Source of the DNA: Diphasiastrum complanatum | Taxonomy: Eukaryota; Streptophyta; Lycopodiopsida; Lycopodiales; Lycopodiaceae | Assembly: GCA_029204225.1 (NCBI GenBank) | Contig: CM055107.1 | Span: 4,227,079-4,291,078, forward strand | Direction: 5' to 3' | DNA length: 64,000 bases | Shown: positions 21,050 to 32,190 of the stretch, one piece after another | How positions within the stretch are numbered: position 1 is the stretch's first letter | Layout of the letters: the number at the start of each line of letters is the position of its first letter | The notes under the pieces: model-generated | The model's database searches: none | Seen by the model: only the letters and a program-made list of their open reading frames with translations | Told to the model about the DNA's origin: nothing | Translations under genes and position numbers: made by a program

Positions 21050-23097
21050 TTGAGGACTGGGCAAGTAATACACAATTGGGGTACGGGAAAACGCACCTTT
21101 GAGAACAGAGAACAGGCTGTAAAGGTTGATCCAACCACGTGGGCGGTAAAACCTATTACACCCAAGGCTGATGATGGATCATCCACGACAGATCACACGA
21201 TTGATCGCCCAAGGCCAGCCAAGGGTGGTCACTATGATTCAGAGACGGATGTCGTGAGATGGACGGATGCATTAGCAACTATTGACTGCCGGGCATGTCA
21301 ATATGAATCAGATCCTGAACCCAGTACATCTTCACCCAAGTTTTACACTATAGACACACCAATCACATTTGGGGTGAATATGATAAACGTAGCATGGCTG
21401 TCAGCAGAACCTATTGAGAACCCAGTGGACGATGATTTAGTTCCTTGGCAACATGCTCTAACTTGTAATAAGGAGATTGAGCTAAATGATGAGCATGTCC
21501 TGCAACACATGGACCCAGATCGTTATGAAATAAAGAAATTACCAGCTCAACCGCCGCAAAAGTCTTCGATGGTGAAAGTCTCAAGGATCGATCCACCAAG
21601 GGCACCTACGCACAAGAAGAATCAGTTGAAGCAACGCTACAACCAGGTGATCCGATGGAGTGATCTACCCGAAGAGGCTATAGCTATAGTGGATGTTGAT
21701 ATTCGCAACCACGAGGTGAATGTCATGCCAGTTTCGATGAGAGACAACAAGGACGAATCCACCAATATGACAAAAAAGAGCAAGAAGAAGGTTTTGGATT
21801 CCTTGAAGTCAATAAAGATGGACTCAGATACAGTGTCAACTTCTACTCAGATGATGGAAAACCAAAAGATGACTAGTCGGGCTAAGATCAATATGCTGAA
21901 GGAGGAATCTCGACGGGATCCAGTTCACGAGATGCCTGAGACTTTCAAGAATTATACCTTGGACGATGTGGTAATTATGATGCCGCAAGCCCAGCGAGAA
22001 CCTGATCAAAATCAGGCACCAGCGGAACAAGTCTTCGAGGGACCTGTGCAAATACAGCCAATGAACCTTGCCGAGCCAGATGAAGAAGAAGAAATAGTGC
22101 ATGTGGGAGAGTAGTTAACGCCCACACAATTCAAGAGACTACGTTTATTGTTGGTGGAGTATAAAAACTGTTTTGCTTGGAGTTGCAGTGATCTGAAGGG
22201 CATTCCACCAACAGTAGTCCAACACACCATACCCTTGGTGGATGGAACACTCCCCAAGGTGAGTCGTTACTACTGCTGCAACCCAAACTACACAGAACTG
22301 ATCAAACAAGAGTTGCAAAAGTTGTTAGATGCAGATTTCATTTATGAAATTGAACACAAGGAATGGGTATCGCCAATAGTTATAGTACCCAAGAAGAATG
22401 GCAAAATGCGAATCTGTGTGAATCTGAAGGCGCTAAATGCAGTCACCAAAAAGGATCATTTTCCTTTACCCTTTACGGAAAGTGTCCTTGACAGAGTAGC
22501 TGGCACCGAAGCTTATAGTTTTTTAGATGGCTTTATCGGTTACAATCAGGTGAAGATAGCACTCCAAGACCAGCGTAAGATAGCATTCGCCACATAATGG
22601 GGAACCTATGTCTATACGGTGATGTCGTTCCGACTTTGCAATGCCCCAAGCACTTTCCAGCGTGTCATGCAGGCGACATTCGAAGAGTATTTGCAGAAAG
22701 TTCTGAAAATTTTCTTGGATGATCTGTGCGTGCATGGACCAGACTCAGAACACTTATCCAATTTGGAGAAGGTGTTACAAAAATGTCACAATTTTCATAT
22801 CTCCTTGAATCCAGAAAAATGTCAATTTTGGATTACACATGGCCTGATTCTCGGCCATATAGTATCTAGACACGGGATCACCACAGACCTATCAAAGATC
22901 AGGATCATTGTTGATCTACCACTACCAGGGACGATCCACAAAGTCTACATCTCCATGGGTCATGCTAACTATTATAGAATCTTCATTCTAGATTTTGCGA
23001 AGTTAGCCCGACCAATCTGCAAACTCACAACGGATCCACATTGGAACGAGGAAACCCTAAAGGCTTTTCAAAAGCTTTAAAATGCATTGGTTTCAAC
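21050..23097 (+). pseudogene. Protease C-part, linker, RT and start of RNase H, AT-c
   Basis: A single frame is interrupted by three stops and no frameshift: TAG at 22112-22114 (the homologous residue is Gln, so CAG to TAG), TAA at 22595-22597 and TAA at 23078-23080. Before the first stop are HNWGTGKRTFENREQAVKV, the linker with HEMPETFKNYTLDDVVIM, and EEEIVHVGE. RT follows: EWVSPIVIVPKKNGKMRICV (fingers), FPLPFTESVLDRVAG, YSFLDGFIGYNQVKI (first catalytic Asp), RLCNAPSTFQRVM, IFLDDLCVHGPDSEHL (catalytic pair) and LGHIVSRHGI. This is the most complete RT of the family in the window. Restoration is not needed to recognise it, and it is inactive as it stands. Confidence 0.85.
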
Positions 23098-24068
23098 TGT
23101 GAAGTTTTTAGCACGTGTGAACTTCACCACACACTCTATAGGATCTTATTGAGGTGTTGTGATTGCACAAGATTGATCAAAGAACAAAGATAGATATATC
23201 GAGATGGCTGAAGAAACTTCAAATCAAGCTGCAAATCCAGGTGCGCCATCTTATATAGTGATTTGTCAACAGTTGAGTACGACACTCAATGATATGAATA
23301 ATCGTAATCAGATGAAAGATCAGCAAATGGAGGTTCTTTTGAATCAAGTCAAATTGATGTCTTCACCCAATCTCGTTTTTCAACCGAAGGTTTATGCGGG
23401 CGAGAAGAAGGAGAAGAAACCTGAGGTCATCGAGGACTGGCTGGCCAAGTGGAGCACAATGGCATACATCTGATGAAAAAATCTAACTCTTCACTATGAG
23501 AAATGAATGTCAAAAATAATTCTAAGTGTTCAGTATGGGAAAAAGAGTATGTTCTCAGGTAGAGAGAGAAAATTATACATAGAAAACTCAGGTAGAGAGA
23601 GAATGAGTCCAAAAAACCAAAATCTCAATATTCACAATATGGCTAAACATGCCCAGCTTTCCCTACATGAGAGAGACTCGAATTCCTACAGTGGAGTTGC
23701 ATGGAAAGTCCACTTAACTGAACTAATTCACCTACCAGAGATCCACATGTGTAACTGCATGCATGTATGGTACATGTACTGCATGTCAACTCATAAAATT
23801 GCCTAGACATGTGTAGATCACAGAAACTACTTTGCATGTTGCATGCACTGATTGCATGTGGCTTGCATGCATACAGTAAGACTTTGCATGCTATCAAAAC
23901 ATCTGCATGTCATCATAATTGAACCTATCTAACTCAAATCTGAGCTACACTAGAAGGATATGTGCTCAATTCACACTCCTTATATGTACAACATGAAATC
24001 TAGTGGAAATTATCATGGACATGACTCCAAACTCGAGATAAGAAGATAATATTTTAATAATCTTCACA
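23098..24068 (-). repeat. Solo LTR of copia family C, with an internal insertion
   Basis: On the minus strand the LTR runs from TGTGAAGATTATTAAAATATT (24068) to GTGCTAAAAACTTCACA (23098), and it matches 28405-29131 and the plus LTR at 52564-53271. It sits inside AT-c RNase H. Flanks are TCAAC on the left and TCAGC on the right; the family sequence has TCAGC, so this is a 5-bp duplication with one later change. It holds a foreign segment at 23185-23451. Without that segment it would be about 704 bp. Many TGCATG/CATGCA motifs lie at 23750-23910. Confidence 0.8.
23185..23451 (+). other. Foreign 267-bp segment inside the solo LTR, gag-N-terminus-like ORF
   Basis: Both sides match the other family C LTRs (GATCAAAGAA to 23184, GAGCACAAT from 23452), but this segment replaces about 25-35 bp. 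It holds an ATG at 23204 and an open frame antisense to the LTR (MAEETSNQAANPGAPSYIVI..., then a Gln/Asn/Met-rich helix, then FQPKVYAGEKKEKKPEVIED), open across the whole segment. The composition resembles the start of a Ty3 gag, but no family was recognised. The same text was not noticed elsewhere in the window. Confidence 0.5.
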
Positions 24069-24185
24069 TCAGCACCAATCTTACGTCCACCCAATTGGTC
24101 CATTGAGTTTCATGTGCATACGGACGCATCGAAGTATGCAGTTGGAGCAGTCTTAACCCAGCCAGGATAACACAAAAAGGATTTT
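24069..24185 (+). pseudogene. RNase H fragment of AT-c, continued
   Basis: Reads SAPILRPPNWSIEFHVHTDA then SKYAVGAVLTQPG, a TAA stop, and HKKDF. TDAS holds the first catalytic Asp of RNase H. It continues the frame broken at 23097 and is itself cut by the LTR at 24186 inside HKKDF (the family has HKKDFPIRF). Confidence 0.8.
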
Positions 24186-24701
24186 TGTTACGGCCCTAAT
24201 GGGGGTTTGTACCATTAGGGGTTGTCTTGGACGTAGGGGCCAGACATAATCTGGATAATAGTCGAGTAGGACCATGGGGTCATACCCGCATGCGGTATAG
24301 GCATGTGTGTTGCATCCTGGTATGGGATAGGATGTACATGCACTGTGCTTATGCATGGGTCTTGAATATTATGGGTTAGGGGTACCTACATGCAGTGGAC
24401 ATGCATGGGGGATTGGCATGATCAGTTAGAGTGCTTCCATGTGGATTCAATGCATGTGCAGGTGGGGTTGGCTATATCTCAATATATACCCTCACCAGTG
24501 TCTATGAGAATCATGGAAGAGTCTGTGGCCGTTATACTGTCAGTCTGTGAAGCGCTCTTCCTGTGGCTTGCCTTTCTCCTGGATTGCTCGGGGGCTAGAT
24601 CGGATGGGCTAGGTTTGGTTGGGACAGTTTCGTCTACTGCAATCCTCCCTTTGGTGTTCTAGGAAGCTTTATCTCGGTTGGGAGTCCTAGGGGACGTTAT
24701 A
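24186..24701 (+). repeat. 5' LTR of element E (516 bp)
   Basis: Starts TGTTACGGCCCTAATGGGGG and ends GGGGACGTTATA just before the primer site; the terminal CA has become TA. The TGTTA(C/T)GGCC start and the CTTGGGGGCTAGATC-like block near the end are shared with the LTR of element D (60808-61284), so the two are distantly related. It is rich in ATGCATG-type motifs (24292-24470). Confidence 0.75.
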
Positions 24702-24702
24702 T

Positions 24703-24715
24703 TGGTATCAGAGCA
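24703..24715 (+). promoter_or_regulatory. Primer binding site of element E (tRNA-iMet type)
   Basis: TGGTATCAGAGCA, one base inside the LTR. It is complementary to the 3' end of initiator methionine tRNA, the common plant retroelement primer. Confidence 0.8.
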
Positions 24716-25606
24716 ACCAATCGAAGCTTGTGAGCGGCTCGGTGTGGATCAAAGTGTAGTGGAATTGTGTGAACGAGAAATCCAGAAAATTTGGGTAAAT
24801 CGGTGGTCTCCCAAGTAGGTATTCTGCCTTATTTTGGTTGAATCGATTTGGTATGATTTTTAGGATTGTTTGCATGATTTCAATTCCCCGTTTTGATCAT
24901 GAAATGGTGGTTTCTGGTTTTTGTGTTCCAGTTTTTTAGTTTTGGTGCAAATTAATGGTTGCATGTGGTTTCGGAATCTTGCTTTTCGGTATGGAAGATA
25001 GGTTGAAACTACCGCAAATTGATTTGTAAAAACTATGCCTCGTATGGAATGGAATGGGTTTGGAGTTCATGCAATGGCATGCATGTAGATTTATGCTCCG
25101 AATTCTGTAGATTATGTATAAATCTACAATCTGTGAATTCTGGTAAACCTAAAAGTTCCTAGAGAAACCAAGGAAAGATGTGGAACAAGTTAAAACCAGA
25201 CATTGACTACCAAAGTTTCATGAGACCGCCTTCTATTGCAGGTTTTTTACTTTCTTACTGTGCATGCAAAACTAATTGTGTTGAAGAAGCTAATTAGGGC
25301 ATTGCATGTGTAAAAAGAACTATAAAGAAACTGTTGTTGCAGTAGGGAAACAGCCGGGAGATAACTTCTGGACTGTAAGAGGTGATCTGCCCTTGTTGTA
25401 TGGGTTGATCCAGAACCTTCAAGACCTGAGGGTGATGGAAAACGTGTTGCCATTGTGAACTGTAGCTGCCAATCTCTTGTGGAGTCTGCTCAGAACCTGC
25501 TTGATACAAAAAATTTGGCTACTGTCCAGCGCTCTGGTGGGAGTGGCTGGGTGGTTGAGTTCATGCCTGACAGCGCGTGGGGGTGGGACGATCCCATACC
25601 CGGATC

Positions 25607-25629
25607 CTCTCTCTCTCTCTCTCTCTCTC
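25607..25629. repeat. (CT)n microsatellite
   Basis: An uninterrupted CT tract of about 23 bases, followed by GCTCTCTCGAG. It lies in the GC-rich segment inside element E. Confidence 0.9.
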
Positions 25630-25738
25630 GCTCTCTCGAGGCAGCTATGGCGGATTTTCTCTGCTGCTAGCAGATCGCGAGGGCCAGGCCTCCAATGAGG
25701 TGGGATGGATACGAGCGAGAGAAAAAAAAGGGGGGTGC

Positions 25739-25758
25739 GGGGGGGGGGGGGGGGGGGG
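25739..25758 (+). repeat. Run of 20 G residues
   Basis: Twenty consecutive G after GGGGGGTGC (25730-25738) and before TGCCC. It could form a G-quadruplex, and its exact length is easily misjudged by sequencing or assembly. Confidence 0.9.
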
Positions 25759-28270
25759 TGCCCTTGTGGGGGCCATGGCATCCACAATTGGTTTTTTGTT
25801 GTTTTTCATGAGATTTATGGGCATTGGGCTACGATTTGCTTTCGCTTGGGATTGGGGTTATTGGCAAGTTTCGCCGATACGGAACCACCATTGCTTGGTA
25901 ATGAAAACTCATCACCTGTTCGAAGGATGGAAAGTCCTAGAATGTGTTCGTTTGTATTGCTGGTGATTATGAGCGGGCATAACTCATCCACCAGAGCAAT
26001 GACAGCGGATGGAATAGTGATGTTCTATTAACTAGAAACTTGGTTGGGAAACAAGTTGTTTGTTTTCTTGTTTGATTCTGTTTTTTGCCCTTATTCTGCA
26101 AAAGGATTTGTGCAGTTACTGTTGGACTTCTTTTTTTGAGAAGCAGTTGAGTGACCAACGTGCGTACGGAAGTGGTATTAGAGTTTGAATTGCAAGTTAT
26201 TAGTAACAACTAATTAACTAAGTGCAATTTAGTGACTTTATTACAGTTTGTGCGCTGATATGGGTCTGGACATAAAACAAATTTTTTCGGTCCTCTTGTT
26301 TCTAGAAGGGATAGCTTCCTTTGAGTGAAGGAAATTCCTTGGAGACAGAAAAAAAAAGAGAGGCTAAATTCCTTGTGGAATTTTTGTAGGCTTACATTGC
26401 TATTTTGGGGGGTCCAAAGTAAATATTTGTTTTTCAATTGTTTTTTGGGCAATCGTGAATTAGTGACTAGGGTTCAAACTTTCACGAAAATTTGACCAAG
26501 GTACCGATCAAAAGGACCCAACTTTAGAATAAAAAATTTAAGTCCAAGTGAGTGGGGTGAAAAAAAGAATCAATAGAAACGTAAACTTTTTTTGAAGGGA
26601 TCTTGTCTTCCGCTTGTTCTTTCCAATTTCTAAATCTGTCAACTTAAAGGATTTTTGAGCGTAACTTAAAGTCCTTTCTTGTGACTAGAAGATTCAGAAA
26701 AGTGGGAAAGGGGATATAAGTTGGAATTTAGTAATTCCTGGAAACTTGGCATAGTACCGGTAAATGGATTCTAAAGTTACCTGAATCATTTATCGAATCT
26801 TGAGATTATGAGAAAATCTTTGAAGATTTTGTGAGTTCCAATAAAATCAATTGATTTTTGAATGTTGATCGGAAAGTGGACGGTCATCTTGGAGGAAGAA
26901 CCTGTGGTATGGGACGCAGGCGATTCCAAAGAGATGATTTGAAACTAATTGATCAATGTGACCATAGTAAAGCCTGTATGACGTGAGAAATGCCAATTGC
27001 TATGGGTCACAAGAGGGTTTTTTTGTAGGGATTGTTGAGATATTGGTCATGACCCCTTTATGGATATCTCAAATCGCAAAATAGGGAACCCTGAGTGCTA
27101 TCTTTTTCTCTGTGAGTATATTTGAAAATTTCTTCTTTGTGAATCTAACAACCCGAGTCCATCTGATTCCTTGGAGGGTAGGATATCTACCTGAGTTCCT
27201 TGGAAGATAGTGCATGAAAGGTTAAATAATTTCTAATAGATTAACAGTGGTATTCATGGATAATTGATTGGGGATAATTAGTTGGTCCATGTGCGAATCC
27301 TTTTCTGATCTATTCAAGTTGGTTTCCCAAGAGGTAATGGTTTCTTTAATTAGAGAAGAATACCTATTGGATAAGTTGTTATGATGGTATGTTGGGTCAT
27401 TAACTGTCTTGGAGTCGGTTGATGCAACATTTGCTATAGACTTGTCCGGTTCAGCGGGATCTTCTGTAAGACTTCTCCTTGACTGTATATGGTGTGATAT
27501 AGCTTTTATTGGAAAGTTGTGGAGTTTCCTGTTAAAAGGGGGAGAAGTAGTTGATAGAAAGTTGCCTAGGTGAAACATCTATAGTATTGATTCTAGATTG
27601 AATCTATAATGTGTATAGATGTAGAACTTGATTTTGAATCAGAATTGATAGGATATTATGGATGTTGTTGGGATCTTCTAAGGATTGTTAAGAAATCCAG
27701 TTAGAAGATGTATGGGAAATTTTTTAGAAGCAATTCTTGTATGAATGGGAAGTCACTAATTATGAATCAAACAAGTTGGTATTAGGTGATCCTATTACGA
27801 AAAAAGGGTTGTTTAGGTGTGGTCCCTTGTTGGTTTGATCAACTTGAGTTAGTGAGAACTAGGAGTTGATGCAAAGAAAGAAATATTTAGCAAATGATAT
27901 ATTGATTTAGGAAAACATCTCTGATCAAGATTTTGGGTTCCTATTCGATGAAAAAAAGAGCACTCTTGGAGAGATATACTCTCTCATGTTAACTGGGTTA
28001 CATGATTCTCAGTTAGGCATCTAATATATACAGATTGGGTATGATCTGTGGAGATATGCTATGTATTGATTCATAGTGGGATCATGTGTTTTTGCGCAAA
28101 TTTTTAATCATGTGGATTCACTATGAGATCAGTGGACTGAGTTTATTTGCATGCATAAACTGGTCAAGAAACATAGACATATTGTTGAGAAGTGTCTTAT
28201 GACAATTTCTCTCTTGGTGCATAGATTTGGTATGGAGGATTTTCTTTTGTCCAAAGTTAATGCCTTTCGT

Positions 28271-28404
28271 AGAATCTTATGTGTTGAATTGATAACAGTG
28301 CCAATGGAGTAATGCTGATTGCGTGAAGGCTGGTGGGCTGTTGCATCCATTAAATAATCCTACTAAGTGGTGGGATAGTATCTCGATGGATTTTGTAGTT
28401 GGTT
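28271..28404 (+). pseudogene. Chromovirus-type integrase, zinc finger end to core start (element E)
   Basis: Reads CQWSNADCVKAGGLLHPLNN, then PTKWWDSISMDFVVGL. CQxxKxxC...AGLLQPL followed by W-(E/D)-x-I-S-M-D-F-V-x-G-L-P is a hallmark of chromovirus integrases; the Asp of SMDF is the first catalytic residue. The upstream His pair is not convincing. It is interrupted by the solo LTR at 28405 and resumes at 29132. Confidence 0.7.
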
Positions 28405-29131
28405 TGTGAAGTTTTTAGCACGTGTGAACTTCACCACACACCCTACAGGATCGTACTGAGGTGTTGTGATTGCACAAGATTGATCAAAGAATAGTATGCT
28501 TGAAAAATCTAAGGCAAGAGCACAATGGCATACATCTGATGAAAAAATCTAATTCTTCACTATGAGAAATGAATGTCAAAAATAATTCTAAGTGTTCAGT
28601 ATGGGAAAAAGAGGCTGCTCTCGGGTAGAGAGAGAACAAGCATAGAAAACTTGGGTAGAGAGAGAATGAGTCCAGAACACCAAAATCTCAATATTCACAA
28701 TGTGGCAAAACATGCCTAGCTTTCCCTACATGAGAGAGACTCGAATTTCTACAGTGGAGTTGCATGGAAAGTCCACTTAACTGAACTAATTCACCTACCA
28801 TAGATCCACATGTGTAATTGCATGCATGGATGTTGCATGTACTGCATGTCAACTCATAAAACTGCCTAGACATGTGTAGATCACAAAAACTACTTTGCTT
28901 GTTGCATGCACTGATTGCATGTGGCTTGCATGCATACAGTAAAACTTTGCATGCTATCTAAACATCTGCATGTCATCATAATTGAGCCTATCTAACTCAA
29001 ATCCGAGCTACATTAGAAGGATATGTGCTCAATTCACACTCCTTTTATGTACAACATGAATTTTAGTGGAAATCACCATGGACATGACCCCAAACTCGAG
29101 ATAGGAAAATAATATTTTAATAATCTTCACA
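28405..29131 (-). repeat. Second solo LTR of copia family C (727 bp)
   Basis: Close match to 23098-24068 without the foreign segment, so it shows the unmodified LTR. The ends are TGTGAAG...CTTCACA in either reading. GTTT occurs at both edges (28402-28405 and 29132-29135), and the joined flanks give GTTGGTTTACAGTG, an open integrase frame (VVGL...). This fits a short target duplication that shares the first T of the LTR. The internal region and second LTR are absent. Confidence 0.8.
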
Positions 29132-30189
29132 GTTTACAGTGTACGAATAAACAAGAATGTTGCAATTTGGGTCATAGTTGACCGATTAACCAAATTAGTT
29201 ATTCAGGTAAAGACTATAGAAAGTGCCTAAGTTGTTGGGCGAGTCTACAAGATATCATTATATGTTGATATTGTAGTTAAGTTGTATTGTTTGTAAGTCG
29301 CAACCATTATGAGTTATTTCGTCTCAGGTAGTGGGTGATTTACATAAGATATGTTGGAACTTTTGGTTCTGATTATTTTTTGTTTGAAAATAAAATTATC
29401 TTGGAAAACTCAGTTGGAGTTGGATAATTGGTGGAACCAAAAGCCCATGGCTTCAGTAATGAAGTTTGGTAAATCTTAAGTTATTCTAGATCAGAACTTA
29501 AGTATATTGGGGTCTAGATGTGTTCTAGATGGAACCTTGACTTTGAAATGACATGTTGAGTCATGTCGACAGTTCCTTATTGACATTGTAAGGAGAGTAG
29601 ATTCGCATAAATCGGAAACTTTCCTAGTGGAAAGGATTTTTTGTGGGCAACTCATATGTCTTTAAAGGACAGTAGCATTCACGATCTCTTACTTTCAAGT
29701 ATAGAATAAGAATCCGGTGAATTATGACTGAAGAATCATAGTTCAGGTTCCAATCTATATTTGACTTTCAAGAGAAGGTAACGTGAGTGGTGAATGGGTT
29801 GGATGCTTTGTACATCAGTCTCCTTATGGCAATCTTGTTGGATAAGGTATCTTCCATTGATTGAGTTTGCTTATATTAGTTGTAAGCATTTGACTATTAC
29901 ATATAGTATGTTTATGCTTATGTATGGATTTCAACCTAGATCTCTGATAACGGTTGAAACTGAGTCGGTTAAAGTGCAGAAAGTAGCGGATTTCTTGTGT
30001 GAAATGCAAGAAATGTTACAATTAGCACGTGAAAATGTTCTAAGTGCCTAGGATTGGGTAAGACATTTTGCTAATCTGAAAAGATCGCCTCGAGAGTTTC
30101 AAGTTGGGGATTGGATGTCTTTTAGAATTTTGAAAGATTCTAAGGTAATGCATATTGGGAAGCATTACAAGTTGTCTGCTCATTATTGA
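29132..30189 (+). pseudogene. Chromovirus-type integrase, core and C-terminal part (element E)
   Basis: After the solo LTR the frame gives NVAIWVIVDRLTK, the segment that follows the first catalytic Asp. The middle part is degraded by stops. From 29794, LPLIEFAYISCKHLTITYSM, FMLMYGFQPRSLI, FLCEMQEMLQLARENVLSA, a TAG, then FANLKRSPREFQVGDWMSF match the end of the core and the GPY-type C-terminal part. The catalytic Glu region could not be read. It stops at 30189, where minus-strand AT gag begins. Confidence 0.7.
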
Positions 30190-30919
30190 GAACCATAGCC
30201 GCATTCTTGGGTAGAAGGATGTATATTGTCCTTTGTAAGGACATTTCTCAATTTTGTGTCCTTCGCCACATCCGTAGCAGCCGTAATTTCTTCCGCCTTG
30301 ACGCTGAGTTTGAGCTGCATAAGCGTACTGCTCCCGTCGTTTCAGTTCTCTTCTGATGCTTCCTGGTAGTCCTGCTAGGAACCACATGATCATCGCATGA
30401 TCGGGAGTTATAGCTGCACTGCATTCGGATCGTAGATGTTTGACCCGTTCAATATAGTCCCTAACCCTTTTTCTTTTTCCCATCTTGACCTTGCTGAGCA
30501 GGAGAAACGGGTCTTCCAGGAACTTCCTTGGTTTAAAGCGCGTGATGACAGCCACTTTAACCGCTTTCCAAGTAGATTTTTCTTCCTCCAACAGGTTGAA
30601 AAACCAATCCTGAGCCACTGCTAATAAGGACATGGAAAACAACATCAACTTTTCTGCAGGTGTCCATTCTCCATAGATTTCACAAGCTTGCTCGTAGATC
30701 TGGAGGAAGCGGATGGGATCTGATGATCCCGTATTTTGGTATTTCCATCCGTGGTGCTCTCCGGACTGCTTGCAAGGGAACGACAGGTACGGGTTGGCCT
30801 ATTGGATCCAGTGGTGCTGGTTTCGGTTCCGCCTCTTGTTGCACAGCTGCTAATCTAGGAAGGTGTGGTGCTTGATTTGCTATCCTTCTTGCTACTGATC
30901 GTCCAGATCTCAGATTCAT
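30190..30919 (-). pseudogene. gag, AT-e (truncated)
   Basis: The ATG at 30919 begins MNLRSGRSVARRIANQAPHL. The capsid core follows after a frame change: LLAVAQDWFFNLLEEEKSTW, FKPRKFLEDPFLLLSKVKM, VRDYIERVKHLRSEC, a Retrotrans_gag domain. A knuckle CYGCGEGHKIEKC (C-x2-C-x3-H-x4-C) follows YGGRN-like text. There is a deletion between the core and the knuckle (RRELKRREQYAYAAQTQRQG). The frame then reads out into element E, so the residues after about 30190 are not gag. Confidence 0.75.
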
Positions 30920-32190
30920 CCGATGATGGGTTCCAAAGTAGTTGGATCTTGCTTGTATAGTGGGATACAGTTTGGATCTTAAGAATCTGATCAATTTGAT
31001 CGGCCGGAAGTGAAATTTAGGCCTTATACGGTGGTTTTTCCTTGATAACTTTTTTCTCCTTGCACAGATTGACTTGAGATTTCGATAGTAGCTGGATCTG
31101 GTGTAGATCTTTCGACTAATCTAGTTTTGAAGGTTCTCTTGTGCGAGGATTGGCTGTGCGAGGGTTCTTTAGCTGTTTTTGCAGATAAAAAACATGATAT
31201 CTCTCAAATCTTTGGGAAGTAATTCTCGCAAGGATCACAGTAGCTGAATCTGGGTCAGATCTCACTATGGAATTCTCTGCGAGAGTTAACTCTCGCACTA
31301 AGTGAAAATTTCACTGTATGCGAGGGTTCAAAACCACTATTTTGGCTTGATCTTTACCAATTCTCTATACTAACTCTCGTAGCTTCATCACTAATGGAAA
31401 TTGACATTTTGAATTGGTTGAAGTGGTCTGCAAGAGTTTTTACTAGAAGAATTTGCTGGATCTTCACTTTTTAGTGCTTTTTTAGCACTTAAACCCAATT
31501 TTCTGCTCACTAAAATCAAACTAACTCTCGCAGGCTCTTCTGTGTCCTTGTCTCACTGAGATGGAACTTTAGAATCCTATACGAGAGTTCTTTCCCACTG
31601 AAACTGAAAATTTTAGTGTCTGTGAGGGTTCTCTGGTACTTTTCCATCTTTTTTTCACAGAGAACTCTCGCATAGTCACTTAGACATCAAACTAACTCTC
31701 GCAAGCTTCTCTATGTCCTGGTGTCACTGAGATGGAACTTCAGAGGACTCTGTGAGCGTTTTGGTGAAGGTTTGCATTTTTTTGAATTTTTTATGGTTTT
31801 TTTTTTCAGATTTTTGCAATCTGCTTGGACCTAACTCTCGCAGGCTTTTATGCAGGTCTAGGACAGTACCTTGGTGCTGTTGCCAGTCATGCAATGGTTA
31901 ACTCTCACTGGTTTGGGAGATATTAAAATCTGATGAAATTTTAGGCTCTTCTTTCTTCCAACATGCAGATTGGTGTGTTTTTTTGGGTTTTTTTGGCTAG
32001 TTGGTTTGGGTTTCAAGCCCTTAGAGGCTGTTTAGGGCCTCCTCTACCCTCTCACACCTCCTCCGCTAGCTGTGAGCAGTCCAAACACAAAAAAATATAG
32101 AAAACTAACTCTAAACTCCCAAAAATCTACCTAAAACTACTCTGAAAAGCAAGAAATAGTTAAAATTGCAACTACACTAGTTAGTGGAAA
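30920..32190 (-). promoter_or_regulatory. 5' leader of AT-e with CTCTCGCA motif array
   Basis: Matches the AT-a leader (18886-20177). It carries about a dozen copies of the ACTCTCGCA-type motif between about 31130 and 31860 and the exact palindrome TGCGAGAGTTAACTCTCGCA at 31278-31297. Several copies elsewhere in the array have point changes, while the palindrome is identical in both leaders. Confidence 0.6.

Larger units (their letters stand above)
21022..24185 (+). mobile_element. AT-c: protease-RT-RNase H fragment, split by a solo LTR
   Basis: Plus-strand AT pol begins inside protease (LGRPWLRT-like text) at the LTR edge 21021/21022 and runs to 23097, is interrupted by a copia solo LTR, resumes at 24069 and ends at 24185, where the chromovirus LTR begins. 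The join at 23097/24069 restores GGT(T/C)TCAGCACCAATC, the family sequence. Confidence 0.8.
24716..28270 (+). other. Internal region of element E, no readable ORF; GC-rich segment at about 25320-25790
   Basis: This 3.5 kb lies where gag, protease and RT should be, but no retroelement domain could be read. The part from about 25320 to 25790 differs in being GC-rich, with TATTGCAG at 25236-25243 (acceptor-like), a CT repeat and a long G run. It could be a captured host segment or simply old insert DNA. The 122-codon minus-strand frame at 25419-25787 (Pro-, Arg- and Glu-rich) comes from the repeats. The rest is AT-rich and featureless. Confidence 0.4.
24186..30189 (+). mobile_element. Element E: decayed chromovirus-type Ty3 element, 3' truncated
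   Basis: A 5' LTR (24186-24701), a tRNA-iMet-type primer site and, far downstream, chromovirus-type integrase remnants (28271-28404 and 29132-30189) lie on the plus strand. There is no 3' LTR, because the element ends at 30189 against a minus-strand AT gag. It inserted into AT-c RNase H and was later hit by a solo LTR at 28405-29131. gag, protease and RT are not recognisable. Confidence 0.65.

Noticed and set aside
25419-25787. 122-codon minus-strand ORF rich in Pro, Arg and Glu
   Set aside because: It is the reverse reading of the (CT)n and G20 tracts; composition follows from the repeats and no domain is visible.
23098-29131. The two family C LTRs as one complete element
   Set aside because: The interior is AT RNase H and a plus-strand chromovirus, and the outer flanks do not match each other.
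30040-30648. 202-residue gag ORF taken as it stands
   Set aside because: Its last ~50 codons cross the join at 30189/30190 into element E, so only the part above 30190 is gag.
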